Shown one piece after another: positions 1 through 6,896 of a stretch of 17,743 nt of DNA. The position numbers were made by a program, and so were the translations under genes. Location: NCBI GenBank assembly GCA_023432995.1, contig JAEZES010000099.1, forward strand, positions 1 to 17,743, in the 5' to 3' direction. Positions within the stretch are counted from its first letter, which is position 1. Each line of letters opens with the position of its first letter. This stretch comes from Pseudomonadota bacterium. GTDB taxonomy: Bacteria > Pseudomonadota > Alphaproteobacteria > Sphingomonadales > Sphingomonadaceae. The notes beneath the pieces are model-generated. The model saw only the letters and a program-made list of their open reading frames with translations. It was not told the DNA's origin and ran no database searches.

Positions 1-30
1 TGCGCCGGGATGAAGACGGGTCAAGGTCAT
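1..30 (-). CDS. ccmH: 5' end of a partial gene, probably ccmH (cytochrome c maturation protein)
   Basis: Only ten codons are visible, reading MTLTRLHPGA, and the gene runs off the left edge. The ATG overlaps the ccmG stop codon as ATGA, the same arrangement as every other junction of this operon. A purine-rich AGAGG stretch lies about 8 bases upstream, inside ccmG. The identity is inferred from operon position alone: in alphaproteobacterial ccm operons, ccmG/dsbE is usually followed by ccmH, the apocytochrome thiol reductase/lyase subunit. The visible peptide is too short to recognise any domain. Confidence 0.5.
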   Translation of the reverse strand, partial: MTLTRLHPGA

Positions 31-563
31 GCGCCCGCCTCTCGCAGCTTCTCGAGCAGCACCGCCACGTCGCCGTCGCGGATGTCGCCGATGTGCTGGT
101 AGCGGATCACGCCCCGGCCATCGATCACGAAGGTCTCCGGCACGCCCGACGAGCCGATCGACAATTGCACCGCGCTGATGTCGTCCCGGCCGATACGGCT
201 GAACGGGTTGCCATAAGCGGCGAGGAACCGGGCGACGTCCTCGGGCCGGTCGCGGATGGCGACGGCGACGATGTTCGCCCCGCTCGCCTCGAGCCGCGCC
301 AGGTTGGGCGCTTCGGCGGCGCACGGCACGCACCAGCTCGCGAACACGTTGAGCAGCTTGGGCTGTCCGTCGGCGAGGTCGCGGCTCGACAGGCCCGGCC
401 GGTCGGCCACGGCGGCCGGAAGGTCGAAGGCCGGGATCGGCTTGCCGATCATCGCGCTCTCGACGAACTCGTCCTTCGGTTGCCGCAACTGGTAGGCGAA
501 CAGCCCGAAGGCGCCGGCGGCGAGCGCCACCACCAGCCAGAGGAATGTGCGCATGCGGATCAT
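27..563 (-). CDS. ccmG: Periplasmic thiol:disulfide oxidoreductase CcmG/DsbE
   Basis: A 178-residue membrane-anchored thioredoxin-fold protein. In System I cytochrome c maturation it keeps the apocytochrome CXXCH cysteines, or the CcmH partner, reduced in the periplasm. One N-terminal membrane segment (about residues 6-24) precedes a thioredoxin domain with the active site CVPC at residues 78-81 (context ASWCVPC) and the cis-proline loop GVPETFVID near 140-148. Length and motifs match the DsbE/CcmG family. The ATG at 563 was chosen because it overlaps the ccmF stop as ATGA and starts directly before the anchor. The open frame continues about 50 codons upstream into ccmF, but that extension is low-complexity Arg/Ala sequence and is not credible. 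Confidence 0.95.
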   Translation of the reverse strand: MIRMRTFLWLVVALAAGAFGLFAYQLRQPKDEFVESAMIGKPIPAFDLPAAVADRPGLSSRDLADGQPKLLNVFASWCVPCAAEAPNLARLEASGANIVAVAIRDRPEDVARFLAAYGNPFSRIGRDDISAVQLSIGSSGVPETFVIDGRGVIRYQHIGDIRDGDVAVLLEKLREAGA

Positions 564-2506
564 CCGGCCAGCTCCGCACGGCGCAGCGCGGCCCGGGTGC
601 GCGCGGTCCGGCGCCGGACATCCCCGGACACGCGCCCGACCAGCGCGAGCACGCCACCGAGGGCCACCAGCAGGCCACCGTACCAGATCCAGGTGACGAA
701 CGGTTTCCACCACAGGCGCAGCTGCCAGCGCCCACCTTCGGCTTCGCCGCCGATCACCGCGTAGAGCTGTCCGTTCCAGCGCGTCAGCAGCGCCGACTCG
801 CTGGTCTGCTGCGGCGGGGTCCAGAACGTGCGCGCCTGTGGCCGGAGCTCGCGCACGGGGCCGTCGGCATAGCGGGTGGCGAGCCGCGCCTCGAGCGCGG
901 TCCAGTTGGGCCCGGCCACCGGGTCGACGGCGGTCAGGGTCACCTGCCAGGGCCCGACCCGCGTCGTCTCACCGACCCGTGCGGCTACGAGCCGTTCGGT
1001 GGTGAAGGCGCTGTCGGACGCGATTCCGAACAGCGCGACCGCGATCCCGAGATGCCCGAGGACCATGCCCCAGACCGCCAGCGGCAGCCGCCGCAGTGAC
1101 CGGCCGCGCAGCGGCAGCACGCTGGCGATTGCCACGGCCGCCGCGAACGTCATGCCGAGCAGCGGCATGAACGCGACGTCGGCGAGCAGCCACACGGCAA
1201 GCACGACGGCGAACGCGATGGCCGCGACAAGCAGGACGGGCGCGCGGATCCGCGCGAGGCTGTCGCGCCGCCAGCGCAGCAGCGGGCCAACCGCGAGCAC
1301 CGCCAGCATCGGCAGGAAGAAGATCGCGCCCACCGGATTGAAGTAGGGTGGGCCGACCGAGACGCGCACGCCGAACGCCTCGGTCAGCAGCGGATAGAGC
1401 GTTCCCACGAGCACGATCCCGAGGATCGCCGAGAGCGCGACGTTGTTGACCACCAACGCGCCTTCGCGGCTCAGCGCGGCGAAGCGCTCGCCCTCGCTGA
1501 TGGTGCCGGCGCGGACCACGAACAGCGCCAGCGCGCCGCCGATGTAGAGCGCCAGCAGCGCGAGGATGAAGGCGCCGCGCTCGGGGTCGACGGCGAACGC
1601 GTGCACGCTGGTCAAGATGCCCGAGCGGACGAGGAAAGTCCCGACCATGCTCATCGAGAACGCGACCACGCCGAGCAGGATGGTCCAGGTCCGCAGCGCG
1701 TCGCGCGCCGCGAGCACGCTCGCCGAGTGCAGCAGCGCGGTCGCCGCGAGCCACGGCATCAGCGAAGCGTTCTCGACGGGGTCCCAGAACCACCAGCCGC
1801 CCCAGCCGAGCTCGTAATAGGCCCAGTAGCTGCCGGCGGTGATGCCGAGGGTCAGGAAAATCCACGCGCCGAGCACCCACGGGCGCATGACCTTGGCAAA
1901 GTCGGGCGTCACCTGTCGCGTGAGCAGCGCGCCGACCGCGAAACTGAACGCCACCGAGAGGCCGACGTAGCCGAGGTAGAGTGTCGGCGGGTGGAACGCG
2001 AGGCCGATGTCCTGCAGCAGCGGATTGAGCCCCGCGCCCTCGGCCGGAGCCGGGTCGATCCGTTCGAACGGGTTCGAGGACACCAGCAGGAACACGTAGA
2101 ACCCGAGCCCGACGAACGCCTGCGCGCCGAGCGTCGCCAGCATCGTGCGCTCGGGCAGGCGCCGCTCGATGGCCGCGATCAGGCCGCCCGCCAGCGCCAT
2201 GACGGTGACCCACAACAGCATCGAGCCTTCGTGCTGGCCCCACGCGCCGGCCAGCTTGAAGATGAACGGCTTGGCCGAATGCGAGGTTCGCGCGACCAGC
2301 GCCACCGACAGGTCGGTGCGGATGAACAGCAGGACGAGCGCGGCGAAGGCCAGCGCGCAGAGCAGCGCCTGGATCACCGCCGCCGGTCGGGCAAGCGCGG
2401 CCAGCGTTTCGCCGCCGCGCCGCAGCCCGGCGAAACCGGCCAGCAGCTGGAGCCCGGCCAACGCGGCAGCAAGCCACAGCGCGGCCAGGCCGAATTCGGC
2501 GATCAT
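560..2506 (-). CDS. ccmF: Haem lyase subunit CcmF (cytochrome c-type biogenesis)
   Basis: A 648-residue polytopic inner-membrane protein that takes haem from holo-CcmE and attaches it to apocytochrome c with CcmH. The tryptophan-rich WWD domain is at about residues 235-252 (WGGWWFWDPVENASLMPW). Four histidines, H172 (in HPPTLYLGY), H260, H302 (in SVHAFAVDP) and H485 (in GHLGIA), sit at or near the positions of the haem-ligand histidines known from E. coli CcmF. Length is normal for the family. The ATG at 2506 overlaps the ccmE stop as ATGA. A longer reading frame extends upstream through ccmE, but it is arginine-rich out-of-frame sequence and was discarded. Confidence 0.97.
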   Translation of the reverse strand: MIAEFGLAALWLAAALAGLQLLAGFAGLRRGGETLAALARPAAVIQALLCALAFAALVLLFIRTDLSVALVARTSHSAKPFIFKLAGAWGQHEGSMLLWVTVMALAGGLIAAIERRLPERTMLATLGAQAFVGLGFYVFLLVSSNPFERIDPAPAEGAGLNPLLQDIGLAFHPPTLYLGYVGLSVAFSFAVGALLTRQVTPDFAKVMRPWVLGAWIFLTLGITAGSYWAYYELGWGGWWFWDPVENASLMPWLAATALLHSASVLAARDALRTWTILLGVVAFSMSMVGTFLVRSGILTSVHAFAVDPERGAFILALLALYIGGALALFVVRAGTISEGERFAALSREGALVVNNVALSAILGIVLVGTLYPLLTEAFGVRVSVGPPYFNPVGAIFFLPMLAVLAVGPLLRWRRDSLARIRAPVLLVAAIAFAVVLAVWLLADVAFMPLLGMTFAAAVAIASVLPLRGRSLRRLPLAVWGMVLGHLGIAVALFGIASDSAFTTERLVAARVGETTRVGPWQVTLTAVDPVAGPNWTALEARLATRYADGPVRELRPQARTFWTPPQQTSESALLTRWNGQLYAVIGGEAEGGRWQLRLWWKPFVTWIWYGGLLVALGGVLALVGRVSGDVRRRTARTRAALRRAELAG

Positions 2507-2964
2507 TCGGTCGTCTCGGCCACCGCGGCCCGCTTCTGCGCCTCGGTCATGTCCTCGAGCTCGCGCGGCATGTAGTTCTCGTCGTGCTTGGCGAGCAGGT
2601 TGCTCGCCGCAAACGTGCCGTCGGCGCGCATCGCCCCCTCGGCGACCACGCCCGAGCCCTCGACGAACAGGTCGGGCACGATCCCGGCGTACGTCACCGG
2701 CACGCGTGCCTCGCCGTCGCCGACGACGAAGTCGATCGTCACCCCGTCGGCGCGGGTCCTGAGCGAACCTTGCTCGACCATCCCGCCGAGGCGGATCTCC
2801 TGACCGGCCGTAGGCGGATTGGCGACGAGGTCGCTCGGCACGTAGAAGTAGCTCGCCTGGTTGCGCAGCGCCCAGGCGGCGAGCAGCGCGGCGCCGACCA
2901 GCGCGGCCAGCGCGACGATCACCAGCACCAGGCGCTGGTGCTTGGGCTTGAGGGCCGCGGTCAT
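2503..2964 (-). CDS. ccmE: Periplasmic haem chaperone CcmE
   Basis: A 153-residue haem carrier with one N-terminal membrane anchor (about residues 11-33) and a periplasmic OB-fold domain. The covalent haem-binding site is visible as LLAKHDENYMP, with H127 the haem ligand and Y131 the conserved tyrosine. CcmE receives haem from CcmC/CcmD and hands it to CcmF. The start at 2964 overlaps the ccmD stop as ATGA and leaves a short KPKHQR segment before the membrane helix, typical of the family. The C-terminal tail is charged and probably flexible. Confidence 0.97.
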   Translation of the reverse strand: MTAALKPKHQRLVLVIVALAALVGAALLAAWALRNQASYFYVPSDLVANPPTAGQEIRLGGMVEQGSLRTRADGVTIDFVVGDGEARVPVTYAGIVPDLFVEGSGVVAEGAMRADGTFAASNLLAKHDENYMPRELEDMTEAQKRAAVAETTE

Positions 2965-3101
2965 TTCCCGCGTCCCTGGTCGCGGCGGCGCTCGGCCGCG
3001 CGCATCCCGAGCCAGCTCCACGCGACCAGCGCGAGCGTCGCCCCACCCGTCAGCACGTAGGCGGCGATGACAAAGGTCCAGGGATCGAGCGTCTCGCGCA
3101 T
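2961..3101 (-). CDS. ccmD: Haem exporter accessory protein CcmD
   Basis: A 46-residue protein with one predicted membrane helix (about residues 10-32, ending LVAWSWLG) followed by a strongly basic tail (RAAERRRDQGRGK). CcmD proteins are small, poorly conserved single-span proteins that help release holo-CcmE from the CcmC complex. The assignment rests on size, topology, and position between ccmC and ccmE with ATGA overlaps on both sides. The reading frame stays open upstream for a long distance as an artefact of high GC, but only this short segment makes biological sense. Confidence 0.88.
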   Translation of the reverse strand: MRETLDPWTFVIAAYVLTGGATLALVAWSWLGMRAAERRRDQGRGK

Positions 3102-3820
3102 CAGGCTTCCAGCGCCTTGCGCCGCAGTCGCGCTTCGGTCTGCACGCCGGCGAGGATCGCCCGCATGCGCGCAAGCACGACGCCGCCGAACAGCAGCGAG
3201 AAACCGACCGACGCCGCCGCGAGCGGAACGAGGAACTCGCTCGACATGGCCGACGAGCCCATCGACAGGCTCGGCGGCTGGTGCAGCGAATTCCACCAGA
3301 TCACCGAGTAGTGGATGATCGGGATGTTGATCGCGCCGACGAGCCCGAAGATCGCCGGGATGCGGCTCGATCCGCCTTCCCGGTCGATCGCCCCGGCGAG
3401 CGCGACGTAGGCGAAGTAGAGGAACAGCAGCACCAACATCGAGGTCAGGCGGCCGTCCCACACCCACCAGGTGCCCCACGCGGGCCGGCCCCAGAGCGAC
3501 CCGGTCGCGAGGCAGATCGCCGTGAACACCGCGCCGGGAACGGCGGCCGCCCGCGCGGCAATCGCCGCCAGCGGGTGGCGCCAGACGAGCTCGACCAGGC
3601 TGGCGACGGCGATCGCGACCCACCCAGCCATGCCGAGCCAGGCGGTCGGCACGTGGACCAGGATCATGCGCACGCTCTCGCCCTGCAGCCGTTCGGCCGG
3701 AAGCCCGGTCAGGCCCCAGGCGAGCGCCCCGGCCGCCAGCATCAGGCCTGACAGCAGCAAAGCCGGAGTCAGCCAGCGGGCGATCCTGAGGAAGCGGGCG
3801 GGATTGGCGAAGCCGTGCAT
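3101..3820 (-). CDS. ccmC: Haem transporter/haem handling protein CcmC
   Basis: A 239-residue inner-membrane protein with about six membrane segments. It presents haem to CcmE on the periplasmic face. The WWD motif reads WGTWWVWDGRLT (residues 115-126). Two histidines in periplasmic loops, H56 (MILVHVPTAW) and H170 (IPIIHYSVIWW), correspond to the family's axial haem ligands. The ATG at 3820 is preceded by AGGA at good spacing. It is the first ccm gene here. ccmA and ccmB are not in the window, so the exporter subunits must be encoded elsewhere, to be checked in the full genome. The 109 bases separating it from the dehydrogenase upstream contain no convincing promoter. Confidence 0.96.
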   Translation of the reverse strand: MHGFANPARFLRIARWLTPALLLSGLMLAAGALAWGLTGLPAERLQGESVRMILVHVPTAWLGMAGWVAIAVASLVELVWRHPLAAIAARAAAVPGAVFTAICLATGSLWGRPAWGTWWVWDGRLTSMLVLLFLYFAYVALAGAIDREGGSSRIPAIFGLVGAINIPIIHYSVIWWNSLHQPPSLSMGSSAMSSEFLVPLAAASVGFSLLFGGVVLARMRAILAGVQTEARLRRKALEA

Positions 3821-3929
3821 GGGTCCTGCGGGCGCGTAGCCGGGCCGCTTTGGCAGGAGCGCGACTTCGGAGCAAGCGTCAAGGACCGATTTTGGACTTT
3901 ATCAACGAAGAACGGAAGCGCGCGCCGGC

Positions 3930-4994
3930 TCACCCCCGGCCGATCAGCGCCTGCGCCATCCGGTCGGCGACGACATCGGGGCTCTCGCCGCTCGCGTCGC
4001 TTTCGCGCCAGATCGCCTCGAGCCGCTCGGGAACCTGCCCGATCCGCCGGCGCACCTCGGCGACGTCGCACGGCTCGCCGTGCTGGCGGCAGACGTACTC
4101 GAGGCTGACGTTGATGATCCCCCCGGCGTTGATCACGTAATCGGGCGCGTAGAGAATGCCCCGCTCGGCCAGCAGCTTGCCGTGGCCGCGCCGCGCCAGC
4201 TGGTTGTTGGCCCCGCCGGCGACGATCGCGCAGTCGAGCCGGGCGATGCCGGCATCGTCGAGAATCGCGCCGAGCGCGTTGGGGCTGAACACGTCGCACG
4301 CGGTGCCCATCACGACGTCCGCCGCGACGGCCTCGGCGCCGATCTCGGCCGCAAGCGCCCGGGCCTTGGCGGCATCGACGTCGGCCACCGTCAGCCGTGC
4401 GCCCTCCCCGGCCAGGAGCCGCGCGACGCCGCCGCCGACGCTGCCGACGCCCTGCAGGGCCACGCGCACGTCGTTCAGCGAGTCCGCGCCGAGCTTGTGG
4501 GCCACAGCGGCCTTGATCCCGAGAAAGATGCCATAGGCGGTGAACGGGCCGGGGTCGCCGCCGGCGTCGCCCGCGCCGACCGGCAACCCGCAGACGTGCG
4601 GCGTCCGCTCGGCGATCGCGACCATGTCGGCCTCGCTCGCGCCGACATCCTCCGCGGTGACGTAGCGTCCGCCGAGCGCGTCGATCGCGTCGCCGAATGC
4701 GGCGAGCATCGCGGGGGTCTTGGTCCGCTGCGCGTCGAGCAGCACGACGGCCTTGCCGCCGCCCATCGGCAGTCCCGCCATCGCGTTCTTGTAGCTCATC
4801 CCGCGGCTCAGCCGCAGCGCGTCGCGCATCGCGCCCGCCGCGTCGGCATAATGCCAGAAGCGGGTGCCGCCGGCGCCCGGGCCGAGATGCGTCGAATGCA
4901 GCGCGATGATCGCGGTCAGGCCCGAGGCCCTGTCATGCACGAGCTCGACCAGCTCGTGGTCGTCGAAGTCCGCCTCGGTCCAGAACGCCGTCAT
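3930..4994 (-). CDS. Leu/Phe/Val-type (Glu/Leu/Phe/Val family) amino acid dehydrogenase
   Basis: A 354-residue NAD-dependent enzyme that would oxidatively deaminate a branched-chain or aromatic amino acid to its 2-oxo acid and ammonium in the cytoplasm. The substrate and catalytic lysines are in GMSYKNAMAGLPMGGGKAVV (K69 and K81), close to the K68 and K80 of Bacillus leucine dehydrogenase. D116 in TAEDVG lies near the catalytic aspartate. The Rossmann loop is GVGSVGGG (182-189), and D205 ends the second strand, which suggests NAD rather than NADP. Length fits leucine rather than glutamate dehydrogenases. The ATG at 4994 has GAGGG about 8 bases upstream. An in-frame extension would run into the tRNA and is rejected. 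The exact substrate cannot be settled from sequence alone. Confidence 0.92.
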   Translation of the reverse strand: MTAFWTEADFDDHELVELVHDRASGLTAIIALHSTHLGPGAGGTRFWHYADAAGAMRDALRLSRGMSYKNAMAGLPMGGGKAVVLLDAQRTKTPAMLAAFGDAIDALGGRYVTAEDVGASEADMVAIAERTPHVCGLPVGAGDAGGDPGPFTAYGIFLGIKAAVAHKLGADSLNDVRVALQGVGSVGGGVARLLAGEGARLTVADVDAAKARALAAEIGAEAVAADVVMGTACDVFSPNALGAILDDAGIARLDCAIVAGGANNQLARRGHGKLLAERGILYAPDYVINAGGIINVSLEYVCRQHGEPCDVAEVRRRIGQVPERLEAIWRESDASGESPDVVADRMAQALIGRG

Positions 4995-5042
4995 GTCATA
5001 TACCCTCAAGAACGGGTCGCAAACGGCAGAATGGAAAGGGAA

Positions 5043-5120
5043 TGGGGCGATTGAGGGGTCTCGAACCCCCGACCTCCGGTACCACAAACCGGCGCTCTAA
5101 CCAACTGAGCTACAATCGCC
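5043..5120 (-). tRNA. tRNA-His (anticodon GTG)
   Basis: A complete cloverleaf can be drawn. The anticodon stem CCGGT/ACCGG encloses loop TTGTGGT with anticodon GTG (plus-strand positions 5083-5085). The T loop is TTCGAGA within a GGGG/CCCC stem, and the D arm contains AGCTCAGTTGGTTAGAGC. The acceptor stem has an extra 5' base, G-1 at 5120, pairing with C73 at 5046. That pair is the classical histidine identity element. The 3' CCA (5045-5043) is genomically encoded. The dehydrogenase gene begins 48 bases downstream on the same strand. Confidence 0.97.
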
Positions 5121-5141
5121 ACAGACACTGCCGCATCGCGG

Positions 5142-5169
5142 CAATTAGGCAGCCGCGTCAGCCGGTCAA
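5142..5169 (-). promoter_or_regulatory. Candidate promoter of tRNA-His
   Basis: On the minus strand a TTGACC -35-like hexamer (5169-5164) is followed after 16 bases by TAATTG (5147-5142). This would start transcription roughly 15 bases before the tRNA. The -35 is good and the -10 is poor, so the call is tentative. Confidence 0.35.
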
Positions 5170-5187
5170 GCGGCTTCGGCGCGGGCG

Positions 5188-5208
5188 CGTGCCTGTTGCA
5201 CAGGCGCG
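5188..5208. repeat. Inverted repeat in the divergent tRNA-His / oxygenase intergenic region
   Basis: GCCTGT (5191-5196) and ACAGGC (5200-5205) form a perfect 6-base inverted repeat around TGC. It extends to 9 pairs with one G-U. It sits between the minus-strand tRNA and the plus-strand oxygenase gene. It could be an operator or a hairpin. There is no T-run on either side, so it is not a standard terminator. Confidence 0.4.
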
Positions 5209-5290
5209 GTTTCAAGCAAAGCAAAAACTGCGCGGCCGCCGCGCGTGCGCAACTTTATTACCGGGCCGTGCAAGGCTATCACGCCGACTC

Positions 5291-5926
5291 ATGACGAGTC
5301 CCGGCGACACCACCGCGGCGCAATTGCTCGCCTATCCCGGCGTGCGGCGCGTGCCGACGCCGCGGCTGGAGCTGTTCGACCGCCCGGAGTTCCTGCCGCC
5401 GGCCTTGTGCGCCGAGTTGGTGGCGCTGATCGACCGCGGGCGCCGGCCGTCGGAAATCGCCGACGCCAACGGCGACCGCTACTTCCGCACCAGCGAGACC
5501 TGCGATCTCGATGCGGCCGAGCCCGCCGTGAAGGACCTCGAAGCGCGGCTTCATGCGCTCAACGGGATCGACCCGGCCCATGGCGAACCGGTCCAGGGCC
5601 AGCGCTACGACGTCGGCCAGGAGTTCAAGGCCCATACCGACTACTTCGAGCCCGATGGCCGCGACTTCCACAGGTTCTGCTCGGTCGCCGGCCAGCGCAC
5701 CTGGACCTTCATGATCTATCTCAACGCGCCCGACGCCGGCGGCGCGACCCGCTTCAAGGTGATCGACAAGACGTTCAAGCCGGAGCCCGGCAAGCTCGTC
5801 TGCTGGAACAACCACCGCGCCGACGGCAGCCTCAACCCGGCGACGCTCCATCACGGCATGAAAGTGCGCAAGGGCACCAAGTACGTGATCACCAAGTGGT
5901 ACCGCGAGAGGCCCTGGGGATGGTGA
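5291..5926 (+). CDS. 2-oxoglutarate/Fe(II)-dependent oxygenase, prolyl 4-hydroxylase alpha-subunit type
   Basis: A 211-residue double-stranded beta-helix oxygenase. The iron facial triad is visible: H115 and D117 in FKAHTDYFEP, and the distal histidine H187 in ATLHHGM. K197 in KGTKYVITKW would bind the 2-oxoglutarate carboxylate. The order and spacing match the bacterial prolyl 4-hydroxylase family (Pfam 2OG-FeII_Oxy_3 type). The substrate is unknown: family members hydroxylate proline in peptides or elongation factors, but close residues alone do not say which. No signal peptide is seen, so it is probably cytoplasmic. The ATG at 5291 was chosen because the frame upstream runs through the tRNA. 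Shine-Dalgarno complementarity is weak. It is followed after 4 bases by the GFA gene. Confidence 0.9.
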   Translation: MTSPGDTTAAQLLAYPGVRRVPTPRLELFDRPEFLPPALCAELVALIDRGRRPSEIADANGDRYFRTSETCDLDAAEPAVKDLEARLHALNGIDPAHGEPVQGQRYDVGQEFKAHTDYFEPDGRDFHRFCSVAGQRTWTFMIYLNAPDAGGATRFKVIDKTFKPEPGKLVCWNNHRADGSLNPATLHHGMKVRKGTKYVITKWYRERPWGW

Positions 5927-5930
5927 GGCG

Positions 5931-6341
5931 ATGGTAAGACGCGAGGGCGCCTGTCACTGCGGCGCGGTCCGGTTCACGGTCGAACTGCCCGAAGAGCTCC
6001 GCGGGGCGCGCTGCGACTGCTCGATCTGCGCCATGAAAGGGGCGGTCACCGTGGGTACGCCGCTCGAAGGGCTCGAGGTCACCGCGGGCGAGGACCTGCT
6101 GACGCTGTACCAGTTCAACACCCACACGGCGAAACACTGGTTCTGCTCGCGCTGCGGCTCGTACACCTTCCACCAGCGGCGCTCGGACCCGAACACCTAC
6201 GGGGTCAACGTCGCCTGCCTCGGGCTCAACCCGTACCACGACTTTCCCGACGTCGCGGTGGTCGACGGGATCCATCACTCGCGCGACACTGGCACGATGC
6301 GCCTCGCCGGGCGGCTCCGGTTCGAGCCCGATCGCGAGTAA
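5931..6341 (+). CDS. GFA (CENP-V/glutathione-dependent formaldehyde-activating) family zinc protein
   Basis: A 136-residue single-domain protein with the full cysteine set of the GFA fold: CHCG (C8, C10), CDCSIC (C28, C30, C33) and CSRCG (C72, C75). These cysteines bind zinc in the family. The founding member, Gfa of Paracoccus, was reported to promote S-hydroxymethylglutathione formation, but most family members have no proven activity. It lies 4 bases behind the oxygenase stop with TGAGGCG just before the ATG, so the two are surely co-transcribed and probably translationally linked. It ends about 45 bases before a hairpin that terminates the opposing rpmE. Confidence 0.9.
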   Translation: MVRREGACHCGAVRFTVELPEELRGARCDCSICAMKGAVTVGTPLEGLEVTAGEDLLTLYQFNTHTAKHWFCSRCGSYTFHQRRSDPNTYGVNVACLGLNPYHDFPDVAVVDGIHHSRDTGTMRLAGRLRFEPDRE

Positions 6342-6386
6342 CGCTTCGCGCCCGCCGGTCCGCGCAGCCCCACCGCCCACTCGGAA

Positions 6387-6418
6387 TCGAAAAGGGCGGC
6401 CCACGCGGGACCGCCCTT
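6387..6418 (-). terminator. Rho-independent terminator of rpmE (convergent region)
   Basis: AAGGGCGG (6390-6397) pairs with CCGCCCTT (6409-6416) across an 11-base loop. Read on the minus strand the stem is followed by TTTT, giving a conventional terminator about 25 bases after the rpmE stop. On the plus strand the tail is T-poor, so termination of the GFA transcript here would be weaker. Confidence 0.75.
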
Positions 6419-6440
6419 CGAACCACGTCGGTGCCGCGGC

Positions 6441-6668
6441 TTACTTGGTCTTGAGCGACAGACCGCCGAACCGCTTGTTGAACTGCGCCACGCGGCCGCC
6501 CTGCTCGATCTGGCGCTGGCCGCCGGTCCACGCCGGGTGGCTGGTCGGGTCGATGTCGAGGTGCATCGTGTCGCCTTCCTTGCCCCAGGTGGAGCGGGTC
6601 TCGAACACGGTGCCGTCGGTCATCTGCACCTTGATCGTGTGGTAGTCGGGATGGATGTCGGCCTTCAT
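6441..6668 (-). CDS. rpmE: 50S ribosomal protein L31, zinc-free form
   Basis: A 75-residue ribosomal protein recognised by its start MKADIHPDYHTI, the GKEGDTMHLDIDPTSHPAWTGG centre and the RFNKRFG signature near the end. It contributes to the inter-subunit bridge of the ribosome. It lacks the CxC and CxxC zinc ligands of E. coli L31. This cysteine-free version is common in alphaproteobacteria, so its supply should not depend on zinc. GAAGGA lies 9 bases before the ATG. It is a single-gene unit with its own promoter candidate and terminator, 228 bases after the fabZ stop. Confidence 0.97.
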   Translation of the reverse strand: MKADIHPDYHTIKVQMTDGTVFETRSTWGKEGDTMHLDIDPTSHPAWTGGQRQIEQGGRVAQFNKRFGGLSLKTK

Positions 6669-6733
6669 GGCAATCGGTCCTTCGTGCGTGCGGCCGGTTC
6701 CGACCGGCCTGGCAATGTCGGGAAAGGCGCGCC

Positions 6734-6760
6734 CTTACAGAGCCGCGCGGCGAATTACAA
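6734..6760 (-). promoter_or_regulatory. rpmE: Candidate promoter of rpmE
   Basis: On the minus strand, TTGTAA (6760-6755) is followed after 15 bases by TGTAAG (6739-6734) and a GC-rich GGGCGCGCC stretch. The spacing is short and each hexamer matches consensus at only 4 of 6 positions. Support comes from the -10 region, plus-strand GCCCTTACAGAG, being identical except for one base to that of the pyrH promoter candidate. The implied leader is about 60 bases. Apart from this element I see nothing convincing in the 228-base interval between fabZ and rpmE. Confidence 0.45.
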
Positions 6761-6896
6761 GCGGTCAGGTCCTAGTCCGGATCGCGACCAGCGGACCGCA
6801 AGGCCGAACGGCCGCCCGCAGGTGCCCCGCACCCCGGTCTTGATCCGGAGGGAGGGAACAACACCGAGGACGCACGCGCGGATGCGGGTGCGCAAA

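Noticed and set aside
1601..2575. Long plus-strand open frame opposite ccmF
   Set aside because: Low-complexity Arg/Glu/His/Gln translation, antisense to ccmF with its intact WWD motif; a GC-bias shadow.
3821..3929. Possible promoter for ccmC (minus-strand TTGACG at 3882-3877)
   Set aside because: No acceptable -10 hexamer lies 15-19 bases downstream, so I do not list it.
5042..5290. N-terminal extension of the 2-oxoglutarate oxygenase reading through the tRNA-His locus
   Set aside because: It would translate antisense tRNA sequence and adds nothing conserved. The ATG at 5291 gives a normal family length.
6870..6896. Possible terminator hairpin after fabZ
   Set aside because: Only a 5-pair CGCAC/GTGCG stem with a 12-base loop and no T-run on the minus strand.
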